A stretch of 64,000 nt of DNA from Micrasema longulum (Eukaryota; Arthropoda; Insecta; Trichoptera; Brachycentridae). Under the pieces are notes generated by a model. That model did not search any database and was not told the DNA's origin. It worked only from the letters and a program-made list of their open reading frames with translations. A program made the translations under genes and the position numbers. The stretch covers positions 1 to 64,000 of the forward strand of contig JAGVSM010000942.1 of NCBI GenBank assembly GCA_022494885.1, written 5' to 3'. This document shows positions 12,101-24,100 of this stretch, one piece after another; within the stretch, counting starts at the first letter, position 1; every line of letters starts with the position of its first letter.

Positions 12101-15100
12101 CAATTTTTGCTACTGTTTGTGTAGTTACAATTTGGTCACGAGGAAGAATGACAATATTTATTATAATTAGCCAAACTTACAGTGAAAAGAACAGTGAAGC
12201 GAACAGAGTTAAATTAAATTAAAATTGAAATTTTAAAAAAAAGATTTTAGTACGAGCGAATCTGATAGGAAAACCCTCGGTCGTTAAAACAGTTTTCTGG
12301 TTTGTGGAGAGAGTGCTTCACTGCCGACAAACAGTCATCTTCGACGCCTATTCTCGATACTAATATAGTTTGTTACTGTTCCAAAAATTAATAAATACCT
12401 GGCTCTTGGTGGAATCGAGCAGGCTCTGCTTTTCGTACATGTCTTCGAGAACTGCGCGGACCTGCTTGTTGGTCTTATCAGCCTCTTCCTTGGTATTGGG
12501 AACGGTGTCCTTGGGCAGCTGCCTCTGTACCTGCAGAAACACACTTTCCAATCAAATTTGAGAAGAGAGGTCTTGTAAATGCATATACTTTCACATTCCC
12601 CTACTAAAATAAATCTATGAATGTTATTATTTATATTAATGTATATCATTATCATTCAGTATTTAATGTGTATGCAGAATTTGGTACGGTATCCAAAATA
12701 AAACACTTTTATTGGATTTAATTCTGCTTTCATTTTTTTTAAATATATGTGACGCGTTTCGTCTTGTTAGGACATTTTCAAACTGACTTAAATATTTACA
12801 AAGTATCCTTATATACTAACAATAATCACTGTTTAATTTTATAGGTATTTAATATGTATTAAGGATTTTTGTATAGACCTAGAAAAGTTAAGTAATTAAA
12901 AATCAATTTGGGTATACTGGGTATATAGTATACCCTAACTAAGTATAATAAAATGCATTCAGTACACCCTAATTGATTTTTAATTACTTTACTTTTCTTG
13001 GTCTATACATGGTTTTTCAGGGCTAGACCCCGAAACTTCAGAGGAACATTTCTCATGGTAGGCTTTAAAAAAATCCTTATAAAAATATTCCAAAAAGTCA
13101 ATTAAAAAAAATTATGATTTCAAAATGTAGTAAATCCTTAATTTCTCGGACAAGCAGTCCCTCCACAAACCCCCACCCCTTTCCTACTCAGCCGATATAC
13201 CCGGGGGTGGTATCCTGAACCACTCTCGTGGTACGAGAGAGCAGTTTTTGTGCTCGCCCATGCCACGAGAGTGGTTCGGGATACCACCCCAGGTGCGTAT
13301 CGCTTCGTTAGTCAAATACGTTTTTATCTCAATTTTTTTTGTAGAGGAAGGGTAGGGGTTTGCGGAAGGGACGCTAGTCCGAGAAATTAAAGATTTACTC
13401 CATTTTGGGATTAAAGAAAAAAAAAAAATCATAATGAATTTTTGGACAAATTTTATTAGGATTTTTTTTTAAGCTTCCCGTATGGAATGTTCCTCTGAAG
13501 TTTCGCAATCTGGCCCCGAAAAACTGTGTATAAAAATCCTCAATAGTTAATAAATAAATATCCCCCCCTTAAACTATTATCACTATAACGCACCCTTATC
13601 ATTAAACAGCAATTATTGATAGTATATAAGAAGACCTTGTAAATATTTCAGTTAGTTTGATAATGTCCAAAAAATTGGAGATTGATTTGATAGTGATGAA
13701 TCTCAAATGAGAACATTAAAATAACAGGTCAGTTCAAAGTATTTTCAGAAACATATCTTTTTTCTCACAGTTTTGAACTTTTGCTGGGAGAGCATTCCAT
13801 TCCATAGAGCCATCAAATAAGTTTATATCAAATTGAGTGGTATAAATTTATTGTAGCAATCCAAAGTACCATTTTCATCGGTTTCTCGATTACTTCTTAG
13901 TATAATGACAGAAAACCTTGTATAAGAAACATTACCTTGTCCAAGAAAAGAGAGAGGTTCTTGAGGCTGTCCAGGTGTTTCCTGACTTCCTCCTTGACGC
14001 TGTCCAGCTCAGTCTGCCTGTCGGAGAGCTTCACTCCCAGGAGGTTATAACGGTTGTTGATTTCAGACAGTTGCTGCTGTACGGGCGACATTTCTGTAGA
14101 AAAATAAACCAAACATTGTATCGTTGAAAATAGTACGACACGTAAAGAATCTTTTCAACTATATCAGCAGAAACAGAGAGGGCAGAAACTATCCGAAGAC
14201 GAATCAGCCGAGAGAGTAACTTGATCAAATTTAGGAAGATATGAACTACACATTTTATGGCCAGCTGTATTAGAACAGTCGGGGTTTTACGAGAGATATT
14301 TTATTTTATTTGGGATTTTTACATAAAAAATAAGTAGAAATATATTGACAGTACTAGAGCCAATTTAAAAATCCACTGAAAATCTAATAATACATAATAT
14401 AAATATAAGAAAAGAGTTTACATAATTGTATTTGTGCGACATTTGTCTTCATATGCGTGTGTGAATGAATGTGTGAGGGTGCGGTGAATGGGTGATATTT
14501 ATTTATATATACGCCCAATGGGCATTTTTAAGGACATATTTATGCATAGAAAACTATTATAAAGGAGAGGAGAAAGACACAATGGTATATAGTAGACTTG
14601 GTGGGAGTGGAAGCGGGAAAGAGGTGTTTATAATAGAATTTGATTCAGTGATTGTTTGAAAGAAGACAACTTGTTATCAAAGAAATCAAGACTGGTGTGT
14701 TTGTTGGCAGACCTAAGAATTCTGGGCGTAGGGGAATGAAAACCATAGTTGGTTCTATGGTTTTCGATACGAAAGAGTAAGTTTTGTCTGAGGTTTCTAG
14801 TTGGGATATTTAATTTTATTGAGCTCAGTAGTTCAGGCGCATCAAAGAGTGAGTTGAGAATTTTTAATAGGACTAGAAGGTCGGATTTATTAAGACGGAC
14901 TTGAAGAGAAGATATATTTAAGCTAGTTTCTAACTCATTATACATATATCGGTCTCTGGATAAGTCCAGCCTATCTTTGTTAAAAATCGATGTTGAACTG
15001 ATTCAATATTTTTTATGTGAACATCATAATATGGAGTAATGTGGTGTAATGACGAAAGGGAATTTGGAGTGAGTTCGATAGGGTCATGTTAAGAACTGTG

Positions 15101-18100
15101 TTAGGATTTCGCCAATATTGTCTTGATAATTTGATGTACTTTTGTGTATTCAGTTCAGTTCAGTTCAGTCAGTGCCGAAAATCGGTGTTTATTATAGCAA
15201 ATAATACAATATAAACTATAATCTTCTCTTATGTACATTGAATTTACTTCAAATCAGTGAAAGAAACATAATATCCGAACCGGTTTTTTTTGTACAAAGA
15301 TTTAAATAATATTTTTGATGTTCCTGATTTGGTCAAATGTATTTACTTCAATGTGTTTATGAGGCATTATATTTGTTTTAGATATTATATTAATAATCTA
15401 AGTCTTATTCGTACATTAATTAACTTTCTCGGGAACAAACAAAACTGGAGAAAGCCATTAGTCATTGTGAACAGTTTTGGGAAAGGGATGGGCGCTTTAA
15501 AACCAATTCTACCGATTGAAACCAGAAGGAATGTTGTTTTTTTACCCAGTAAAAATTATATTATAAAATATGCTAAAATGTAATCAGAAAACTGGTCAGA
15601 AGGAGTTGTGTAAATAATTTACCGTCCAAATGGAAGCCATCTTGACTAGATCTCCTGGAAGAGAATCCACTGGAGCCGGATGCGCTGATGGGGCTCACGA
15701 GACCCAAGCCGGTGCTCTTAGTGGGCGAGGGAGACCGACCGTCGGCACCGCGTACTAGAAAAGGAGACATCATGATTAACACGCGTAAAAAACATCAAGA
15801 ACATGTGTTCAGCAAGTGAATAACATGAGAAAAACAAAATATACAATTAAATATGTTACTAGTTTAATGAAAAAAAATATATATATATATTATGGATAAC
15901 TTATATAGCGCCATTTTCGTAATATAATACCTCAAGAGCACTTTACGTAGTGATTCTATAGATAAATAAATTTTATTTAAGCTTTTAGATGTATAATTTA
16001 ATTAAAACAATTTATTTTGTTGTCACATGCTATGGATTTATTCAAATGATTTAGAGAACAAGTGGGTTTTAAGTTTTTTCCAAAACATCACTTCACTTTC
16101 ACAGCCTCGCACCTCTGCTGGGAGAGCATTCCATGCCATAGGGCCTGCGACCGCAAATGCGCGCTCACTAAATTTAGTGCGCTGTTTGCGTAGAGGTATA
16201 ATAACTTTTCCTCTCGCCGTAGACGTAGCTGATCTAAGCGTGAGACGCCAGTCAGCTAGTTCATCTGGAATACATAGTTCCCTTAGATATTCCGGAGCAG
16301 AGTTGCACAGTGATTTATACATAAGCCAACAGAGTTTGTATTCGACCCTCTGCGGAAAACGTAGCCAGTGTAATTCCCGAAGTAGTGGAGTGATATGACT
16401 GATCTTAGAGATTCGGAAAGTAAGTCTCGCTGCGGCATTCGATACAGACTGTAGGCGAGTCATTTTGTTAATAATTCTATCAAAAACGTTTTTTAACTGT
16501 GCCATAAAAAACTAGTTTTTTGGAACGGATGTTTTCGGTGGCTATGGCTAAGGAACTTGAGAAATAAGAAATGTAATACAAAATAACATACGTGACGCTT
16601 GCGACGGGCGCTTGGTAGGGCTGTAGGCAGTTTGGCTGGAGCGCTTGCGGTGAGGACTGTCGGGACGATCTCCTCTCAGCAGGGCGTCATAGATTGAACC
16701 GACCTCGTTCACCTGCATGGAAAACAAATCAAAATTAGCACTCGGTTAGTCGGCTGGTGAAGATTTGGAAGAATCGCAGTATTACCATTAACAATTCTTC
16801 GTGCGATGATATTTCCTCACAGAGTATCGAACATCTGTTATTTCAGTTCTCATTTATCAGTTTGTATCAGTGCGAGTAAAGAATCCTGCAGTTCTTTGGA
16901 CATATTTCCAGGGAAAACTCTGATAGTTTTGAGAAAACTATTCTTCTGGGAAGTGTCTAAGGGACAACCGACAAGATGGAGTAATTTAGTCACTAAATTA
17001 ATACAAATGTCTACAGAAGGGCACAAGACTGTTCCAGATGGAGGGAGACTGGCACTCTAACTAGATATTTATTTATAATATTTAATTATTCATCAAAACT
17101 GCTGTAATATGAAATGTGGCAGTTATAATGTATTCATTAAGTCAAATTGAGTTTCAAAACTTTTTTCAAATAGTCTATTAAAAAAAAATATACAAAAGAC
17201 ACTGAACATTCTCATTCAATAACACGTAATTTACCAAAGTTAGTATTAACCTCAGATACAATAATCATCTCATTGCGAAGTATATTCTATAATATTGACG
17301 CTCCAATTTCTATCGAAAATCAACCGGGCACCATCACAACAGTAGACCCCGTCGTTACCATAGTCATTTGAAATATTCTCAAGCGCAACATTTTAATAGG
17401 ACGTCTTATTCTGAATAAGGCGATTCACCGTCTCCTCAGTATTGGACCGCCACTGACCTTGTCGATGTGGTGGCCGTAGTCTCGGTACTCCTTCACGAGA
17501 GGTCGCAGCTCGTTTTGCTGGCTCTCGAGGACCTCCATCTCCACGGCTACGGGCTGCAGGCGGTTCACCTTCTCCTCAGTGTTGGACAGCCAGTTCACGA
17601 CCTAGCGAGAAACAAACATATTTGTAAGAAATTAACAATCGAGAATCGAAATACTCGGGGAAATCACAAGAACCCAGATATTTAGTTAAAAAGAATAAGT
17701 GGCATATATTTTACCTGAGCTCGTAATTTCTCATATTGGTTCAGCTGGTCAGCTCTCTGTTTGGACAATTTCTGTTTGTCATCCATAGACGTGATCAGAT
17801 CCTTCCATTGCACTTCCAGACCCTAAATTGATGCAAAAAATAAACATTAAGTCGAATCCAAATATAACTTTAATAAATAGCAACCCACAGAAAGGCTTTG
17901 AGCCTAGTGGGGCGGTATCAGCTCCCAACTTCGCCGATTCATCAGCTGCCTTGTTCCTGTCAGTGTGTGAGTTTGCAGATACCCACAAATCAATGTTACA
18001 CGATAAATAAATTAAAATTCTAAGCACTAAAGATCGAACAAAGAATGAGGAAGTTGGATATAAAAAATGTTTTTTAAACGTGGTAAACATTAGATGTCGG

Positions 18101-21100
18101 CCTCGTGGTGTAATGGTCAGCGCGTTAGCCTGCCATGCAAGAGGTCTCGGGTTCGATTCCCAACATAGTCGATATGAAATATTTATTTTAAAGGGTGTTT
18201 TCACCCTAGAATATTTCATAGTCCCTGGACTGGTACCTGAAGCGTAAGACTGATCATCATACCTTTATGTAACAAAAATGATCAAGATACACTACGATTG
18301 GTGTACCAATGCAGTACCCTATGCACCATTAGGTGCGGAAAGGGAATGATGATGATGATGATGAAAAATTAGAGCATTGAATTATATGGCGAAGGTTCTC
18401 AAAAATGTATGAAAACATTCATAAAAATGTACTACTTTGAATGACATCACGAGTTCTCGTGAGTCAACCAATGATAAAGTGTTGTGTTTGATTTTCGGGT
18501 TCCGGAAAGCCAACCCACCAATCAAAACAACTCACCGAAGAGTGACATCACGCACGGAGTAATTAAAAAATTACGAAACTTAAAAAATTGTAGCGATGAT
18601 AATACGATACATAATTTATTTATTTTTTATGACTCAGTTTGGCCCATCACAGCTTCAAAACGGAGTGCCGAAATTTGTAAAATTAACTGCTAGACTCAAA
18701 CTTCCGTCCAGTTTTACTTTTTCCATCCATTCAAAATGGTCTAAGTTTGAGCATTTTAATTACTTCACTTCTTATCTACTTATAACTTAATACAATCATA
18801 CCTTCATTCTATCTCTGATGACTTGCGTGTCGGTTACGTCCTTCTTGGATATAAGTTGTTTTCCATTGCGCAAGCATTCGTCCACCAGTTGCTTCCTGGA
18901 GTCTCTGTAATACCAAAATCATGTAAAAACTTATCACATAGGCAAAAACAATAAAGCATCAAAATGTTCCGGATCAGTTCCAAGTTCCATGTGGATATCA
19001 AGTATGGAGTCCCTACTTCAGTAAAGACATCGCGCTACTGGAATAAGTCCAAAGGAATTCACTAGGACTTACATCATTGGAAGAACGACGGAAGAGAGGG
19101 AACTTGACATAAACTTATATGATACTCAATAATTACTATGACTGCCCCCTGCATGAGATGTATCAATTAAATCCCAAGACAAATTTACAGGGTCATAACT
19201 GGAAGCTCTATCGTCCCCAATTCCAACTCAATCCCAAGATAAACTTCCTTTCCAGCAGAGTAGTTTCAGACTGGAATAAATTGCCAAGCCTAGTTGTCCA
19301 TTCCATTTCGGTCATTCGAAAACCGTTTGGATGCTTTTTAAAGAAGGAAGAACTTGGACAAAAAGCAGCACACAAAATATAGGCGCATCAGCAAAGTCTG
19401 CCTGCATATGATGAATACAATAAAAATAATCATTATTTTGAATAAACACTTTTCTCTGTCGAGGTTCAAGATACGCACCACTGAGTGCCAATAGTTAATA
19501 AAATTATGAGTAATGAGGGCTTTACCTCTCTTCGGCCAGTTGGTCCATCCTTAATTGGCACTCCTCTGGCGACATCCTGGACAGCTCGGACGAGTTGGCT
19601 CGGTCCATGAGCTTGGCGCACCACTGCTCGGCCTGCGTCGCCTGGCCCGAGAACTGGTTCAGTTCTGCGGAAACTTCCTCCAGGAACTCGCCTCGCTTGT
19701 TGGATTTCTCCAGAAGTTTCTCATATCTGGAAGAGAGGATCGACAATGAAATAAAACACACAGAAACAAAATATTTTTGGCTCATCTCAAAGCGAGAGTT
19801 TAGCGTTGGTAATTAACCAATTCAAATCAAGTCGAAGAATTTTCTCTCTTTCTTTCTTACCTGTTGTAGACGTCCTTCATCTTCTGGTCGATCTTGGTGG
19901 CCAGGCGGGCATTGGAGGCCGTGGCCAGTAGACTACGAGCGCTGGTCGCTAGCTGCTCCAGCGATGGGCGGTGACCCACGAGGTCGGCGCTGGAGATCTT
20001 ATGCTCGCGCAGCTGCTCATCCAAACGCTCTCGAATCAGAGACGCCGGCTTGAATTGGGACCTGAAAAATAAACGAGAAAATTAATAGAGAAAATACCAT
20101 CCCACAGCTCACCGGTGCTGCGTGCAAAGCACCAGAAATAATCTGTTCTTTACCTCTACGGAACATTCGTGGAATCTTTATGCTAGCATATTATCTCATG
20201 TACAATAAGCTTGACGTTCAACAATGTTTTGGGTATGTCCAAATGTTTGAAAACAGGCTGGATTTCCTCCGTAGGGAGTTATTTAGATCTAAATTTGTTG
20301 CAACAGAGAGGGAAAACATTTATGAGAAGGGAATATGAAAGTCTAAACCAGCCAGAATGAATCAGCTAACCAAGAAGAATACACCAGCCAATGACAAGTC
20401 ATAAGCCCTGTAAATGCCTAGACTTCCATATTTTCTTCTCAAAAATGTTTTTCATTTCTGTTGCAGCCAATTTAAGCTCGACATTGTCGCCTAGTATAAA
20501 AATCGTCTGCACAGTTTTCTTCAAGTAAATGGGCTAAATATTTGAATTGAGAATTGGAAATATAAAAAAATCGAGATAAAAATCTTCAAATGAATAATGA
20601 ATTAATCTTCAATACCAGGAATCAACTCGATGCATGAGATTGATTGTGACACTCACTTGAATTGGTTCTCTGCCTGGTTGATCCAAGAAGCCTGTCCTTC
20701 CAGAGCGTCCTGCAGTCCTTGGCTTTGCAGTAGCGCTCCTTCCAGGAGTCCGCACTGCTGGCCGAGGGCGCCGCTGAGCTCCCCGTACTTGGACTCCAGC
20801 TCCAGAACTGGCACTTCCAAGGCCCGGATCTCCTGGGGCGTGAGGTGGCCCTCCAGGGTCTGCAAAAGCTGGTCGCAGGCCTGGGGAAACATTGCAATTA
20901 GCTTAGGCTACTTTAAATAGGATGGTTAGGTTATTTGACATATTGCGGACAATGATATGCATAATCAGGAAATTCAGAGCTACGGGAAATTGGATATAAA
21001 ATTTTTTTGCTTACAGTATCATAAAAAACTAAATGCTTTGCAACGTAACGGGTTTACGTGACATGTTAGGAACAGCGTGGAGCGAATGGAGTTCTAGTGC

Positions 21101-24100
21101 CAACTCTAATGTATGGGAGCGAAGTATGGAATTGGAAAAACAATGATGAAAGTAGGCAAATGTGTGGTAAAGCGATGTATGATAGGTGTGTCAATATTCG
21201 TGAACTGTGCAAAGCTGAGACATGCATTATCGACAGAATCAAGAAAGGGGTGCTGCGTTGGTTTGGATAAGTTGAGCGAACGGACAGCGAAGGAACGGCT
21301 AAAAGGATTTACGATGCAAATGTTGATGAATGCAGAAAACGAGGAAGACCGAGAAAGACATGGCACAATCAAGTCCGTCAAATACTTAAAGATGGACATG
21401 TCAAGAGTAGGAATAATCGGCGTGCGTGCATGAGAAGATGTATGAACGTAGAGGAAGCGAGGTCTGTGAGCAAAGACAGAGTGATATGGCGTACTATCAT
21501 CTCTGCCTACCCCTACAGAGAAACGGCGTGATAGTCTGTTTGTTAGGAACAGCTAAGAAATTAAAGCGTCGTTAAGTTGTTGTGGCAACCATGAGCGATA
21601 CTGGCTACCACAGTGTTCATTTGCTATAGGGGAAACAAACAGTGGTAGAGTAGGCATTCTTAGCTAGGCAAAGAATAAATTACATTTTTTTTAATACAAT
21701 TTAAATTCAGTAAGCAATATTCACAACTGATATTGATTCTTCGTTCCTCCGCATGCATTAATTAACCTCTCGGAGTCTCCTCTGACAATCCCGAGAAGAA
21801 GAGACACGCTCTTAGATTTTACAACACTGCCACATTTCCAGGTTCCCAGCATAAGGTAGATTATTTTGAAGCTGTTATCATAAGATTTTCAGAACGGAGT
21901 AATTAAACGTGTCAAATGTGAAGTAAAAAGTTCCAACTTACATCCTTGGCGTTGTCGATCAGCCTGCTTTGGGCGAGCATCTCATTGTGAAGTGCCTTGG
22001 CCCTCGTCAGCTGGGCTTCCACAGCCTTGGGATCTCCGGCGATTACTTCGGAGATCACGGCTTTGCATTGTGGCTCGATCTAAAAGTAAAAAAATTGAGT
22101 TGACGTGGTAAAATGGGGGTCAATTCGTCCATGTTAATAAGTTACATTTTATAATTGAAGAGACACACTACTAGCGCAAGGAAAATGGCATTTCAATTTG
22201 TGGGTAATTGAGCTCCGAGCCTTCATTCTCTAACCTGATGCCTTTCAGAAATATACAGTTATGTGTAACAAAAAAAGGTATGTTTTTAAGATGCGCAGCA
22301 CATGGTAGGTTTAAAAATATCGGAGGGCTCTAGAAATTTTTTTATTTCCAAAATGGACGCCGAGCACATCAGTAGGATACAGTCGGATTAGAAATATACT
22401 ATGGTAAGGAGCAGTGTAGGTTTTCGTACCTCCTTCAACCAGCGGCTGGCCTTATCCACGGCGTCGCCGTACAGTTTCCTGGTGTCGCCGACCCCGCGCA
22501 GCCTCTCCTGCAGGCGCTGGGCGCGAGCCAGCAGGTCGGCGTGGCGCCGGCCGGCCAGCTGCACCTGGGCGCGGACCTCCGAGTCCGTGGGTTGGAGGAG
22601 ATGCGAGTAGCGCGACGGCAGCGATGTTCGGAAGTCGTTGAGCAGCGACAGGAACTCCTGGAGACAGAGAAATTGATTTATTTTATTCTTATTTTGAATT
22701 TAGAAACAGGGCACGCATGAAAATAATGTTATGTGTGATCAAATATTTCATTTATAAAAATATTTTTCTCTTCATAAATGTTTTTTACCATGCCATAATA
22801 TTTTGTACTGCCTGACATAAAATTGCTCGATCACTTAAAAGAATTGCTTGATAAGATTGACTCAGTCGGTGAATGTTTTGGTTTAAATATTAATGGAAAC
22901 AAAACTAAACTTATGGTCTTAGCCGACAGAGTAATCTAAATGTAAATCTCCAACTTAAAGGTGTCAATATTGAGAGAATGAAACAGTTCAGGTACTTAGG
23001 CAGTATCATCACTGAAAATCTAGACCCCGACATTAAAATAAAATGCAGAATAGAAGCAGCTCCAACAGCATTTAACAAATGAAAAATCTTCTTTGTGACG
23101 ATGTAAAATGTTTTGTCAAATGTTATATATGGTCTGTCTTACTGTACGGTGTAGAGGCGTGGACTCTTAAAGTTAATATTACAAACTGCCTTGAAGCATT
23201 TGAAATGTGGATCCACCGTAGAATGTTAAGAATATCTTGGACTGATATCATAACCAATAATGAAGTATTACGTAGAGCCAATACTAATAGAGAAGTATTC
23301 ACCACTGTTAAGCTCCGTAAGATTTCATATTTTGGCCATGTGTTGAGAGGTGATAAATATGCCACACTTCAGCTTGTCACGAAGGGGAAGATCGAGGCAC
23401 GTAGAGGGGTCGGAAGAAAACAGCTTTTCTGGCTTGGAAACATCCGAGCATGGACCAGGATTAGAACTGTGGAGGAGCTGTTTTGCACTGCTCAGGATGG
23501 GGTAGCTTTCTCCCGAGTGGTCGTCAATGTCGGGGGGGGACCCGACATGACACGTGAAGAAGACATAAAATTTAATTTTGTGACTTTGCCTTTTTTCTAA
23601 ATGGAAGTCTGATTTCTATCTTTTCTCTGGTATAATGATCAAGCGTTCATTGTGATCTTTTCAAGTTTCTACAGCAATTTTTTTATTTCACACTGTGACA
23701 ATGGAACAGTTGCATTCAAAAATTGCTCATTTAATAATTCTGCAACTTGGATCTAAAAGGGGCAATGCCAGACTAATTTTTTTTTTGCCAGCATTTTGTA
23801 AAGGGTCGATGTCAATTAAAAGAACTACATAATAAGCTTTTATATATAGACATACATTTTAAGTTTTTTATTAATATTCATTATAAAACATATCAAACAG
23901 TTCATTATAACGCCACGAAACGGCTGAAAAATTACTCATCCGTAATATTGCGATTTATGACATTGGCCCATTAAGTCTAGGAGCGTGTTGGCGCATCCGA
24001 ATGTGTGTTTGTACAGACCTTGGACTCGTCGACGAACTTCTGTGCGGCCATGGTGATGAAGCGCAGGTCGGCCTGGTGTGCCATGACGTCGCCCAGGAAG

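Noticed and set aside
15290..15583. 97-codon plus-strand frame as a gene or LINE relic
   Set aside because: A weak likeness to a LINE thumb region (LNNIFDVPDLV) exists, but no motif holds up; it may be noise in AT-rich DNA.
18100..18170. A functional tRNA-Gly gene
   Set aside because: The tRNA-like head has a good B box, but the acceptor stem does not close and it is followed by a SINE body and (GAT)n tail, with four related copies in the window.
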